A DNA stretch of 64,000 nucleotides from Polyangiaceae bacterium (GCA_013361525.1 JABFXY010000085.1:1-64000); one strand, 5' to 3'; positions 17,195 to 25,865 are shown, counted from the first letter of the stretch. Notes: a model not told the origin generated them from the letters alone. Numbers and translations: made by a program.

Positions 17195-17833
17195 GTGGAA
17201 TCCACCGAGCCCCTCAAGATCGATATCGTCTCGGACGTCATCTGCCCATGGTGTCTGATTGGCGCCCGCCGGCTCGAGCTCGCGCTCGAAAAGAGGCCGG
17301 ATCTGAAGGTCGATGTCGAGTACCACGCGTTCCTCCTCGACCCGTCGACGCCCCCCGAGGGGGCCGACCTTCGTGACCGGCTGCGCAAGAAGTACGGCGA
17401 CCCGGAGCCGCTCTTCCGCCGGGTCGAGACGGTCGCGCGCGGCGACGGTATCCCGCTCGACTTCTCCCGCGTGACCCGCACGCCGAGCACCGTGCCCGCC
17501 CACACCCTCATTCGGCACGCCCGCGCGAAGGGGACGCAGTTCGGCCTGGTGAAGGCGCTTTTCGGCGCGTACTTCCTCGATGGTCGCGACGTCAGCGATG
17601 TCGCCGTCCTGCAAGGCGTGGCGCAGCCGTTCGGGTTCGACGCCGACGAGGTCGCCGCGCTCGTGTCGAGCGAAACGGAGCTCCAAACGACCAGGAAAGA
17701 GGCACGCCTGAACGCCGAACGAGGCATCACGGGCGTGCCCTTCACGGTTCTGGGGCAGCGTGTCGCAGTGCCTGGCGCTCAAGAGGTGAGCGTATTCGAG
17801 CGAGCGATCGCGCAGGTCCTCGGCTCCGACTGA
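17195..17833 (+). CDS. DsbA family oxidoreductase, FrnE-like
   Basis: 212 residues from the GTG at 17195, chosen because the thioredoxin-fold strand (LKIDIVSDVICPWC) follows soon after; an ATG at 17117 would add a non-conserved leader that overlaps the divergent gene's start. Active site CPWC at about residue 19. There is a long helical insertion (60-160), then cis-Pro TGVPFTVLG near residue 180, the layout of the 2-hydroxychromene-2-carboxylate isomerase/FrnE branch. With no signal peptide it is cytoplasmic. Expected to oxidise or isomerise thiols or transfer glutathione. Confidence 0.88.
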   Translation: MESTEPLKIDIVSDVICPWCLIGARRLELALEKRPDLKVDVEYHAFLLDPSTPPEGADLRDRLRKKYGDPEPLFRRVETVARGDGIPLDFSRVTRTPSTVPAHTLIRHARAKGTQFGLVKALFGAYFLDGRDVSDVAVLQGVAQPFGFDADEVAALVSSETELQTTRKEARLNAERGITGVPFTVLGQRVAVPGAQEVSVFERAIAQVLGSD

Positions 17834-17914
17834 CGGCTTTCCGCGAACGAACGCGCGAGCATTTTTCGCAGCCATCGCTGGTGTGGCCCTTGCAGCGGAA
17901 CCTGCGGAGGTCCG

Positions 17915-18340
17915 ATGACTTTGGATAACCGCGACGAACTGCTCCTCGCCGACGTCCATCGTCGCACCGGCGTGGCCACGAAAGAGGAAGCAGCTCATAT
18001 CCTCGACGCCGTCGCTGATGCGCTCGGCGAGCTGTTCACCGCGGAAGAAGCTCGCATCGTCGGGCCGTACGTTTCGGATCGTCTCGCGCGGTTACTCGCG
18101 CACAGCGCCGAGCGACACTCGGACACGAGCGGCTACGAAGGCTTCGTCGAAGGGATCGAGTGGCGCGAAAACGTCGATCGAACCATTGCGATCGAGCACG
18201 CGACGGCCGTCTGCGAAGCCATCGCGTCGCTGCTTCCGCTCGACGTTCGCAACAAGCTGCGCGCGGATCTACCGGCCGAGGTCGTCGCGTTCGTCGAGCG
18301 CGCACGCGAGCGACCCGAGGCCCAACGCGGCGCCGCTTGA
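17915..18340 (+). CDS. DUF2267 family protein
   Basis: 141 residues, all-helical. The opening (LLLADVHRRTGVATKEEAAHILDAVADALGELF) is the DUF2267 repeat pattern, seen about twice in the chain. CGGAGG precedes the ATG by five bases. The next gene, a universal stress protein, begins 10 bases after the stop, so they form a two-gene operon. DUF2267 proteins are often found next to stress proteins; molecular role unknown. Confidence 0.87.
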   Translation: MTLDNRDELLLADVHRRTGVATKEEAAHILDAVADALGELFTAEEARIVGPYVSDRLARLLAHSAERHSDTSGYEGFVEGIEWRENVDRTIAIEHATAVCEAIASLLPLDVRNKLRADLPAEVVAFVERARERPEAQRGAA

Positions 18341-18350
18341 GGAGCCGCGC

Positions 18351-18791
18351 ATGTACCCGTTCAAGAACATCCTCGCGGCGACCGACTTCGGACCGTCGTC
18401 GACGAACGCGGTCGATCTCGCGGTGAGCCTCGCGCTCTCGTACGACGCGAAGCTGAGCCTCGTCCACGCATACGCCGCCATCGTGCCGATCTATCCGGTC
18501 GCGGTCGCGCCGCCGATCGAGAGCCTTCGCGACGCTGCACAAGCGGCGATGGAAGGCGCCATCGGCAAGCTGCGCGAGCGTGTGCCGGGGATCGACGGCT
18601 TCGTTCGTCACGGCGATGCTTGGAGCGAAATCCTCGAGCAAGCGAAGGATCTGGGCAGCGATCTCGTCGTCATCGGCACGCACGGCCACCGCGGCGTCTC
18701 GCGCTTCTTCCTCGGGAGCGTCGCGGAGAAGGTCGTTCGATCGTCGCCTGTCCCGGTTCTGACCGTCCGCTCGCCCCACGCGCACACCTAG
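18351..18791 (+). CDS. Universal stress protein (UspA family)
   Basis: 146 residues, a single Usp domain. The start strand FKNILAATDFGPSS and the ATP-binding signature GTHGHRGVSRFFLGSVAEKV (G-2x-G-9x-G-S) place it in the ATP-binding class. The ATG at 18351 follows GGAG by six bases. It is the second gene after DUF2267. The family supports survival under starvation or oxidative and hypoxic stress; the partner here is unknown. Confidence 0.93.
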   Translation: MYPFKNILAATDFGPSSTNAVDLAVSLALSYDAKLSLVHAYAAIVPIYPVAVAPPIESLRDAAQAAMEGAIGKLRERVPGIDGFVRHGDAWSEILEQAKDLGSDLVVIGTHGHRGVSRFFLGSVAEKVVRSSPVPVLTVRSPHAHT

Positions 18792-18809
18792 GCCTGCTAA
18801 AGACGCGGC

Positions 18810-19781
18810 GTGCAGTCGGTTCGAGAGATCGATTGGAGCTCGTGGAAGCCTCACGACGTCGCGACGCTGATGTTCGTGATTCGTCAGGGGCAGGTGTTGC
18901 TCATTCGCAAGCTGCGAGGCCTCGGCGCGGGAAAGATCAACGCGCCCGGCGGACGCCTCGAGCCCGGTGAGACACCCGAGGAAGCAGCGGTCCGCGAGAC
19001 GATCGAAGAGGTGCACGTCCGGCCGCTCGCCCCGCGAAAACGCGGCGAGGTGCGCTTCCAGTTCCTCGACGGCTATGCGCTGCATTGCCACGTGTTCTCG
19101 GCCGACGCGTGTGAGGGCGAGGCTGCCGCGACCGACGAAGCGATCCCGCAATGGACGCCGCTCGCGGAGATCCCGTACGGCGAGATGTGGGCGGACGACT
19201 CGCTTTGGCTGCCGCTGATGTTGACGGGGCGTTCGCCGTTCTCCGGGCGTTTCATCTTCGACGGCGAGCGCATGGTGGATCAGGAGATCGAGTCGCACGA
19301 TCCGGCGACGGCGCTCTTCGCGAAGCTCGAAGGTTTGGGCATCGCGACGCACACTGTCAGTCATCCGCCGGTCTTCACCGTCGAGCAGGCGAAGCGACAC
19401 CGCGTCGACGATCGCGGCGTTCATGTGAAGAACCTCTTCTTGCGCAACAAGAAGGGCTCGATGTGGCTCGTCACGACGTCGGAAGATCGTCCCGTCGATC
19501 TGAAAGAGCTCGCGGCGAAGATCGGCGCCGGCCACGTGTCCTTCGGCTCCCCCGATCGTCTTCGCCAGCACCTCGGCGTCGAGCCGGGATCGGTCACGCC
19601 GTTCGCCGTGTTGCACGACGAGACGCGCGTCGTCACCTCGGTCATCGAGCGCTCGCTCCTCGAGAGCACCGCCGTCCACTGCCACCCGCTGACGAACGAT
19701 CGAACGACCTCGCTCAGCGGCCCGGATCTGCTCCGCTTTCTCGAAGCGACCGGCCATTTGCCGACAGTGCTCGATTCCTAG
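18810..19781 (+). CDS. Nudix hydrolase fused to YbaK/ProX aminoacyl-tRNA deacylase domain
   Basis: 323 residues, GTG start. Residues 15-155 are a Nudix domain of the MTH1-like (8-oxo-dGTP) type; Nudix box residues 48-70 read GRLEPGETPEEAAVRETIEE, with His instead of the usual Gly at the penultimate position. Residues 170-315 are a YbaK/EbsC/ProX trans-editing domain (TVSHPPVFTVEQAKRHR, then HVKNLFLRNKKG with the conserved Lys, and FGSPDRLRQHLGVEPGSVTP), which hydrolyses mischarged aminoacyl-tRNA. The fusion joins nucleotide clean-up and translation quality control. It lies 18 bases after the stress-protein stop, probably in the same operon. Confidence 0.9.
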   Translation: MQSVREIDWSSWKPHDVATLMFVIRQGQVLLIRKLRGLGAGKINAPGGRLEPGETPEEAAVRETIEEVHVRPLAPRKRGEVRFQFLDGYALHCHVFSADACEGEAAATDEAIPQWTPLAEIPYGEMWADDSLWLPLMLTGRSPFSGRFIFDGERMVDQEIESHDPATALFAKLEGLGIATHTVSHPPVFTVEQAKRHRVDDRGVHVKNLFLRNKKGSMWLVTTSEDRPVDLKELAAKIGAGHVSFGSPDRLRQHLGVEPGSVTPFAVLHDETRVVTSVIERSLLESTAVHCHPLTNDRTTSLSGPDLLRFLEATGHLPTVLDS

Positions 19782-19850
19782 CCCGCAATTGTTCTCCCGC
19801 CTGTCGGACCGTTCGAGCGAACATGCGCTGTCGCGTGTGAGGAGGTTCAG

Positions 19851-20471
19851 ATGAAGGGGTCGCTCTCAAAAGGTCGCTTATTCGCGTGGCTCTTCGTCGT
19901 GATGGCGTTGCTCGTCGGCTGTGGTCCGCCCTCCGCCGAGGACATGGAGAAGCAGTGGCACTCGAGCGAGGAGAACGCGCAGAAGTACGCCGCGAAGTAC
20001 CCCGGGTTCAAAACCGCGCTCGACGACCTCCTCAAGTCGACCAAGGCCGAGTTCGACGAGGCCAAAAAGGGTGACGAGAAGACCCGCGGCGAGAAGATGA
20101 AGGTGCCCGTCGACAAGGTGTCGAGCTCCATCAAAATCTTCGAGACCTACGAGGCCGAATCCGACAAGTTGAGCAAGCTCCTCAAGGACAAGGACTTGAA
20201 CGAGCTACCCGCCTCCAAGTTCAACGCCGTCGCCGATCCCGCGAAAGAGGCGCTGAAGAAGGCCGAAGCGATGCTCAAAGACTCGAAGCCCGCGAACATG
20301 GGCGAGGCGAAGGCGAAGCTCGAAGAGGCGATCAAGAGCCTGCAAGCGTCGTCGAAAGCGCTCGAGGCGCTGAAGCCTGCGAAGCCCTCCGGCGGCAACA
20401 CGTCGTCACCCGCCGCGAACACGTCGTCGCCGGGCAGCACCTCGTCCCCCGCCACGACGTCGAGCCCCTGA
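19851..20471 (+). CDS. Coiled-coil lipoprotein
   Basis: 206 residues. GAGGAGG lies six bases before the ATG. A lipoprotein signal with lipobox LLVGC is followed by a helical, Lys/Glu/Ala-rich region (residues 30-175) with heptad-like spacing (KEALKKAEAMLKDSK, then KAKLEEAIKSLQASSKALE), and a Ser/Thr/Pro tail of TSSP repeats. It is probably an elongated periplasmic or outer-membrane spacer. No enzyme motif. The palindromic element lies seven bases after the stop. Confidence 0.8.
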   Translation: MKGSLSKGRLFAWLFVVMALLVGCGPPSAEDMEKQWHSSEENAQKYAAKYPGFKTALDDLLKSTKAEFDEAKKGDEKTRGEKMKVPVDKVSSSIKIFETYEAESDKLSKLLKDKDLNELPASKFNAVADPAKEALKKAEAMLKDSKPANMGEAKAKLEEAIKSLQASSKALEALKPAKPSGGNTSSPAANTSSPGSTSSPATTSSP

Positions 20472-20477
20472 CGGTCT

Positions 20478-20521
20478 CCCCCCTCACGAGGTGAGGGGGG
20501 CCGGGGGGGAGAAATAGCGGC
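20478..20521 (+). repeat. Palindromic 3'-end element, copy C
   Basis: Same hairpin (CCCCCTCAC, loop GAG, GTGAGGGGG) and same tail CCGGGGGGGAGAAATAGCGG as copies A and B, with one loop base changed. It starts seven bases after the lipoprotein stop at 20471 in the same orientation, and lies between that gene and the convergent zinc-ribbon/propeller gene. Likely terminator. Confidence 0.85.
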
Positions 20522-20536
20522 GAAACCGCCGCCCGA

Positions 20537-21490
20537 TCACACCCCCGTTTCAACCACCCAAATACGGTACGCGCCGGACGTAGGCTCCCAATCGAGCACG
20601 CGCCGGCGCTCCAGGCTGATGAGCTCGTGCCCCGTTCGGATCGAGCTCCAGTTGCCGGCGGCGACCTCGCGAGGAAAGGGGTCGCCGTTTCCGCGCGCGG
20701 CTCGGTCGTACCACCACAACCGGTAGTTGCCGGAGCTCGGCACCCAATCGAGCACGTGGTCGTCACCGAGATACACGAGCTCGTGGCCGGTGCGGATGCT
20801 GCTCCACGCTCCCGACGTCACGGGCCCGCCGGGCAATGGATCGCCGCCGCTCGCGACGTTGCGGTCGTAATGCCAAATGCGGAACGCACCCGAGGAAGGC
20901 TCCCAATCGAGGACGCGATCGCCGCCTAGCGAGACCAGGCGCTTCGACGACGCGATGCTCGACCACGTTCCTTTGGTGACGACGGTCGGCAAGACGTCCT
21001 GTTCGCCGCGCGCATTCGCGTCGTAGTGCCAGACGCGAAACGCACCCGACGCGCTCTCCCAGTCGAGAATGTGATCGCCGCCGAGCGCGATGAGCTCGTG
21101 CCCGCTTCGGATCGATCCCCATGTGCCCGACGCGACGCCGTGCGGAAGCGGATCACCGCCCGTGATGGATCGGTCGTAAGCCCACACGTGGTAGCGGCCG
21201 CTGTCTTCTTCGAGGTCGAGGATGCGGTCGCGTCCACTCAAATAGGTGAGTCGATGACCCTGCACGACGCTTCGCCAGATTCCTTTGACGACCATGCCGC
21301 CGAGTGGATCGCGACCGCGTCGAGGCAACGGAGCCTCGCTCGGTGCGACGCCCGCGGACGCAGCCGGTGCACCCTGCGGAGACGGTGCGTCGAATGTCGT
21401 ATTGCAGTAGCGACAGGTGATTCGAGCGCCCGGTCGAGCAGGTGAGCTTCCGGGTGCGCCGCAGTTCGGGCAAGCGATGTTCTCGGCCAT
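20537..21490 (-). CDS. Zinc-ribbon protein with five propeller-like repeats
   Basis: 317 residues. Residues 1-33 are a zinc ribbon (ACPNCGAPG, then ITCRYCNTTF). After a Pro/Ala linker come five tandem repeats of about 52 residues (70-317), consensus GTWSSIRTGHELxxLGGDxVLDWEPSSGAFRIWHYDR, then GGDPLP. The regular W, HEL, DW, SG and IW positions suggest one beta-propeller blade per repeat, similar in spirit to tectonin repeats. With no signal peptide it should be cytoplasmic. Ligand unknown. Confidence 0.85.
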   Translation of the reverse strand: MAENIACPNCGAPGSSPARPGARITCRYCNTTFDAPSPQGAPAASAGVAPSEAPLPRRGRDPLGGMVVKGIWRSVVQGHRLTYLSGRDRILDLEEDSGRYHVWAYDRSITGGDPLPHGVASGTWGSIRSGHELIALGGDHILDWESASGAFRVWHYDANARGEQDVLPTVVTKGTWSSIASSKRLVSLGGDRVLDWEPSSGAFRIWHYDRNVASGGDPLPGGPVTSGAWSSIRTGHELVYLGDDHVLDWVPSSGNYRLWWYDRAARGNGDPFPREVAAGNWSSIRTGHELISLERRRVLDWEPTSGAYRIWVVETGV

Positions 21491-21673
21491 CGCCGCTCAT
21501 CGTCCGAGACGTGCGGACGAAGGGTCAAGCGGACGTGCGAATTCAATGATCGAGGCCTCGACACGCCGCCTACTTCGTGTCATTCGCCCCAATCCCCTCG
21601 GCGGAGGGGAGAAACCAAGGCCGACGGTCGCTGCGAATGCGGCACCACGGAGCAAACGAGAAATCGCCTCCCC

Positions 21674-24061
21674 ATGCAGAAGACCAAGGAAAAGCGCGCG
21701 CCCCTCCCCCTGAAGCCTCCCGCAAGGTCTGCGACCGCAGACGACGAGCGTGACGAAGTCACCTCCGAACGGGTCAGCTCCGTGGAGACGAAGGCCTCAC
21801 GGCCGGCGCCCGCAACCGGTGAGACGGTCGGTGACCAGTCGAAGATCGTCGGCGAGGAAGAGTCGCTGCTTCGCCGCGTGAATGATTTTCTCGCGACCTA
21901 TCGCCCGTCCAAGCCGCCGCCGATTCAGGACTACGAGGCGGACCTCATCTCGCTCCGCGATCAGATCGCCGTCGCCCGTCTCGAGGACGTGCCCGCGCTC
22001 GTGCAACAGATGGAGCGCGTCGCCGGTATCGCAGCTCGCCGCGCCGAGAACGTGATCGAGGCCGTCGATCCGAAGTCGCCGTATTTCGGTCACGTGCGCT
22101 TGAAGGACGAGGACAAGCCCGTCCGTGACGTGCTCATCGGCAAGACCACGCTGATCGACGCGAAGGCCGGCGTGCGCATCGTCGACTGGCGTCACGCGCC
22201 GGTCAGCCAGATTTATTACAAGTACGAAGAGGGCTCCGAATACGAGGAGACGCTCGGTGAGCGCGACGTCGTCGGCACCGTCCTCGCGCGCCGCACCGTC
22301 ACGATTCAAAACGGCGACCTTCGCCGCGTGACCGCGCCGCAGGGCGTGTACGTCAAAGGCTCGGCCGGCTGGCGTTCGCTCTCGACGGCGTCGACCGAGC
22401 TCGCCGGCGGCCAGGGCAAAGCGGTCCGTCCGCAGGACATGCGCGGCGTTCTCGGCATCGACGACGCCGGCTCGCAGCGCGAAGATCGTCATTTGCCGGA
22501 GATCGCGGCCCTCCTCGATCCGCGCCAGTTCGAGCTCATCAGCAAGCCCGACACCGGCCTCGTCGTAATCCAAGGCGGCGCTGGTAGCGGCAAGACGACC
22601 ATCGGCGTCCATCGCCTCGCGTACCTCGCCTACCAAAACAAGCAGCGCTTCACGCCCGACAAGATGCTCGTCGTCGTCGGCAGCCCGGCGCTCCGCGCGT
22701 ACATCGGCGAGATGCTCCCGTCGCTCGGCATCTACGGCTTGCCGATCGAGACCTACTCCGAGTGGGCGCACGAGCAGCGCAAGAAGCACTTCCCCTGGCT
22801 CGACGTCGAATACGAAGAGAGCACGCCCAGCGTCGTCACGCGCCTCAAGACCCACCGCGTGATGCTCAAGCTCCTCGAGGAACGCGCCGAGGCGTTCATC
22901 GCCGACCCGCGCACGCGCAAAGACTCGCACGGCATCCTCTGGTTCTGGGCCGACCTGCTCACGAACCTCGACCTCATCCTCGACGCCTTCAAGAAGGACC
23001 CGGATCCCGAGTTCTCCGAGGTCGATATTCGCCGCGCGTGGCGCTGGTGCTCCGATCGCTGCCCCGCGGTCGTCGATCTCGATCCGGGCGATCGCTCCGA
23101 GCGAAAGGCCGCACAGGAAGACAGCGGGCAAGAAGCCGACGACATCGACGACGATCGGAAGCGCGGCGTCGACAACCGCGGCATCGAAGACGACGAGCGC
23201 GCCCGCCTCGACGTGGAGGACGACGCGCTCCTCCTCCGCGCGTACCAGAAGATCAAGATGGAGCTGAAGAAGAGCGTGAAAGCGCCTCTTCAGTACGAGC
23301 ACCTCTTCGTCGACGAGGCGCAGGACCTCTCGCCGATCGATCTCGCCGTGCTCCTCGACTGCGTGCGTCCGATGGTCGAAAAGCCCGCGAAGGGCGACAA
23401 GGACGCGCACGCGCAGGACATCGTCCATCGCTCCGCGACGCTCGCGGGCGACACTGCGCAGCGCATCTACCTCGACGCAGGCTTCAAGGATTGGCGTGTC
23501 GTCCTCGACGACCTCGGCCTCTCCCGCGTCGACATCGAGCCTCTGCGCATCGCGTACCGCTCGACGAAGCAGGTCCTCGAGATTGCGCGGCACGTCCTCG
23601 GCCCGCTCGCCGATCCCACGCCGCCGGTCGCGAACCGAAACGGCGCGCCCGTCGAGCTGCACGAGTTCCCGAGCCCCGGCGCCGCCGTCGCCTTCCTCGC
23701 CGACGCGCTCCGCCCGCTGTTCGCGCGCGAGCCGAACGCGACGGTCGCGATCCTCGCGCGCTTGCCCGAGCAGGCCGATAACTACTATTCGGCGCTCAAG
23801 ATGGCGGACATTCCGAACCTGCGACGCATTCGCGCGTTCGAGTTCGCCTTCCGCCCCGGCGTCGAGGTCACCGACGTGAAGCAGGTCAAAGGCCTCGAGT
23901 ACGACTACGTCGTTCTCGTCGACGTCAACGCCTCGACCTACGGCAAAGACGACGAGTCACGGCACCTACTCCACATCGGCGCGACGCGCGCCGCGCACCA
24001 GCTCTGGCTGGTCACGACGGCCGACCCGAGCCCGCTGCTTCCCGAGAGCTTGCGGGCCTGA
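21674..24061 (+). CDS. UvrD-like superfamily 1 helicase, HelD type
   Basis: 795 residues. After a disordered N-terminus and a helical segment (60-150), residues 160-285 carry a beta insertion (GVRIVDWRHAPVSQIYYKY), then Walker A VIQGGAGSGKTT near residue 300, a long insertion with an acidic region (480-520), Walker B LFVDEAQDLSPID near residue 548, and the C-terminal SF1 motifs (RIAYRSTKQ, then DVKQVKGLEYDYVVLVD and HIGATRAAHQLW). This order, with motif I split from motif II, matches HelD-like proteins, which bind RNA polymerase and help recycle it, rather than UvrD itself. Single-gene unit followed by a large inverted repeat. Confidence 0.87.
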   Translation: MQKTKEKRAPLPLKPPARSATADDERDEVTSERVSSVETKASRPAPATGETVGDQSKIVGEEESLLRRVNDFLATYRPSKPPPIQDYEADLISLRDQIAVARLEDVPALVQQMERVAGIAARRAENVIEAVDPKSPYFGHVRLKDEDKPVRDVLIGKTTLIDAKAGVRIVDWRHAPVSQIYYKYEEGSEYEETLGERDVVGTVLARRTVTIQNGDLRRVTAPQGVYVKGSAGWRSLSTASTELAGGQGKAVRPQDMRGVLGIDDAGSQREDRHLPEIAALLDPRQFELISKPDTGLVVIQGGAGSGKTTIGVHRLAYLAYQNKQRFTPDKMLVVVGSPALRAYIGEMLPSLGIYGLPIETYSEWAHEQRKKHFPWLDVEYEESTPSVVTRLKTHRVMLKLLEERAEAFIADPRTRKDSHGILWFWADLLTNLDLILDAFKKDPDPEFSEVDIRRAWRWCSDRCPAVVDLDPGDRSERKAAQEDSGQEADDIDDDRKRGVDNRGIEDDERARLDVEDDALLLRAYQKIKMELKKSVKAPLQYEHLFVDEAQDLSPIDLAVLLDCVRPMVEKPAKGDKDAHAQDIVHRSATLAGDTAQRIYLDAGFKDWRVVLDDLGLSRVDIEPLRIAYRSTKQVLEIARHVLGPLADPTPPVANRNGAPVELHEFPSPGAAVAFLADALRPLFAREPNATVAILARLPEQADNYYSALKMADIPNLRRIRAFEFAFRPGVEVTDVKQVKGLEYDYVVLVDVNASTYGKDDESRHLLHIGATRAAHQLWLVTTADPSPLLPESLRA

Positions 24062-24069
24062 GAGTCGAG

Positions 24070-24190
24070 AAACCGCTAAGGCGCAAAGAGAAGAAAAAGG
24101 ACGCAAAGAAGGATTAGAGGTTCGGCTACGAAACGCCGAACCTCAAATCCTTCGTGTTCTCTCTCTTCTCCTTTGTGTCTTTGTGGTTCC
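24070..24190. repeat. Large imperfect inverted repeat
   Basis: The centre is a perfect ten-pair hairpin, GAGGTTCGGC (24117-24126) with GCCGAACCTC (24135-24144), loop TACGAAAC, extended by AAGGATT/AATCCTT across one A-A mismatch. The outer arms are purine-rich AACCGCTAAGGCGCAAAGAG on the left and the complement of AACCACAAAGACACAAAGGA on the right. These outer sequences are a repeat type that I recognise as widely dispersed between genes in many unrelated bacteria. It follows the helicase stop and may serve as a terminator; its base composition is lower in GC than its surroundings. Confidence 0.85.
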
Positions 24191-24253
24191 TCTCGAGCGG
24201 GTGTTCGCCTCAGCGGCTTGAAGTCGTGCGCGCGGTCGTGAGACGTTGCGCCG

Positions 24254-24919
24254 ATGACGACCAAGCCGCTCACCTTCGCGCTGTTAACCCTCTTTGTCGG
24301 CGCTTGCGCGCCGGCCGCGCCTGCGACCGAGCCCGCTGAAACGGCGGAGCCCGTTGAGACTGCACCGGCAGAGACCGCAGAGCCGGCAGCGACGGCATCC
24401 GCAGCTCCCGCTGAAACCGCGCCGGCTGCTGCGCCCAAGCCGACGAAGGAAGAGCTCGAGAAGGCAATGACGCCTGCCGCCGGCGTGACCGACGTGCGAC
24501 CGATCATCGGAACCGATCCGGGCGTCGCGCTACCTGCCGTGTTCGCACAGGTCAAAAAGGGCATGACCGCGAAAGAGCTCGACGCGATCTTCCCCGGCGT
24601 CGGCGCCGTCCCCAAGATCGAATTCATCAACTTCACCAAACAAGGCACCAAGTGGATTCGCGTGAAGGGCACGCAGAAGCACAAGGAGCTTCTCGACATC
24701 GAATACGACGATGCCGGTGGCGTGAAGAAAATTGGCTACATGTTCGACCCCGCCACGGTGAAGCCGGAATTCTGGGATTACCTGAAGAAGTCCGCTGTGG
24801 CGAAGTGGGGTAAGACCGATATGACGAACGACCTTCTGACGTGGAAGGTCGAGGGCATCCAAGAGCTCGCGGTGCACCGGTCCGACGACAAGACCTACAC
24901 GATCGGCGTCACCTACTGA
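24254..24919 (+). CDS. Lipoprotein with Ala/Pro/Glu-Thr repeat linker
   Basis: 221 residues. Lipobox LFVGAC, then a low-complexity linker of PAETAEP-type repeats (residues 22-62), then a folded domain (75-221) with KKGMTAKELDAIFPGVG and several beta strands. No family recognised; the layout fits an outer-membrane lipoprotein displayed on a stalk. It overlaps the stop of the convergent gene 24913-25707 by seven bases. Confidence 0.8.
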   Translation: MTTKPLTFALLTLFVGACAPAAPATEPAETAEPVETAPAETAEPAATASAAPAETAPAAAPKPTKEELEKAMTPAAGVTDVRPIIGTDPGVALPAVFAQVKKGMTAKELDAIFPGVGAVPKIEFINFTKQGTKWIRVKGTQKHKELLDIEYDDAGGVKKIGYMFDPATVKPEFWDYLKKSAVAKWGKTDMTNDLLTWKVEGIQELAVHRSDDKTYTIGVTY

Positions 24920-25707
24920 CCCTTAGCGAGAGGAACGACCCAGTGGAATGCGCCGCCGCTCGCATGGTCCGCTGGGCCGACCCAGCCTTGGACCAATAGC
25001 GAGCGGCCATCGGGGGCGCGGCGAACACTCCCGATTGAGCGATATGCGCGCATCTCCGCGCCGCCGTTCTCGAGCGCGCCGACGACCGCGTTCGTTCGAG
25101 CTGCGACCGTGTGGTCGCGACCGTCGGTGCGGAACAAGTGCAGCGTGTCGTCGCCGTCTTTCGTATCCGCATAGAGAAGCCAGGAGTCGAACCGCACGAG
25201 GGCGTTCGCGGCACCCGTCGCGTAATTGATATACGCGCTCTGCTCCACGAGACTCGGTGTCTCGGCGAGCTCGACGTCCTTGCCGAGCGCGTCGCAAAAG
25301 CGCTTTGCAGCAGCATCGTCGATCGACTTCCTCGCGGGCGCGGCCGCCTTTTCAGAGACGGGGACCAACCCGGCCCAGACGACGCGCGGCGGCTCGCCGA
25401 GATCGTGCTCGACATCGACGACGACCCATTGCCCGCTTCGTCGATCGAATGCGGCGGTGCTTTCCAAGTCGACGGCCTTCGGGCCGTTGTTGCACATTCC
25501 GTCGATGGCGGCGGCGCGCGAGCCCTCACTCGGCTTCAGCTGCGAGACGAGCTCGGCCACGGCGGAAGGCAACGCTGGCTCGGCGACGGTTTGCGCGACC
25601 GGCGGAGCAGGCGCGTTCGAGACACCAGGCTCCGCCGCCGAGCAGCTAGCGACAGCGAGCAAGGGAGCGGCGAATGCAAGGCGCCTAACCGAGGATCGAA
25701 AGGGCAT
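24913..25707 (-). CDS. Hypothetical lipoprotein
   Basis: 264 residues from the ATG at 25705-25707; the frame is open up to 26076 but the upstream part is a repeat-rich non-coding region. The signal has basic residues, then LAFAAPLLAVASC as lipobox. The mature protein has an Ala/Pro linker, and further on DGMCNNGPKAVDLES and a mixed alpha/beta region with WLLYADTKDGDDTLHLFRTD. No known domain. It shares a seven-base overlapping convergent stop with the lipoprotein at 24254. Confidence 0.75.
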   Translation of the reverse strand: MPFRSSVRRLAFAAPLLAVASCSAAEPGVSNAPAPPVAQTVAEPALPSAVAELVSQLKPSEGSRAAAIDGMCNNGPKAVDLESTAAFDRRSGQWVVVDVEHDLGEPPRVVWAGLVPVSEKAAAPARKSIDDAAAKRFCDALGKDVELAETPSLVEQSAYINYATGAANALVRFDSWLLYADTKDGDDTLHLFRTDGRDHTVAARTNAVVGALENGGAEMRAYRSIGSVRRAPDGRSLLVQGWVGPADHASGGAFHWVVPLAKGQ

Positions 25708-25816
25708 GACCAGTCGTTGCTCCTTACGCCGCTGACATGGTCGCGGCACGTTTGTGGAGAACGCTGCGGCGGCGTCGCGCGTGCCCGCGTCGGTGGTGTT
25801 CCGCAGTGCTCGCGGC

Positions 25817-25865
25817 GCGGACCGAAGCCGGGGTGATGACGTCGAGACAAGGCACTTCGGTCCGC
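25817..25865. repeat. Inverted repeat GCGGACCGAAG...CTTCGGTCCGC, unit 1
   Basis: Perfect 11-base arms at 25817-25827 and 25855-25865 flank a 27-base spacer containing CCGGGG and TCGAG. A second, partly degenerate unit follows at 25912. Could be a hairpin or a paired operator. Confidence 0.7.

Noticed and set aside
18036..19757. 573-codon open frame antisense to the Usp and Nudix genes
   Set aside because: Arg-rich product without domain; the plus-strand genes have clear families and ribosome binding sites.
21797..23662. 621-codon open frame antisense to the helicase
   Set aside because: Mirrors the codon bias of the real gene, no motifs.
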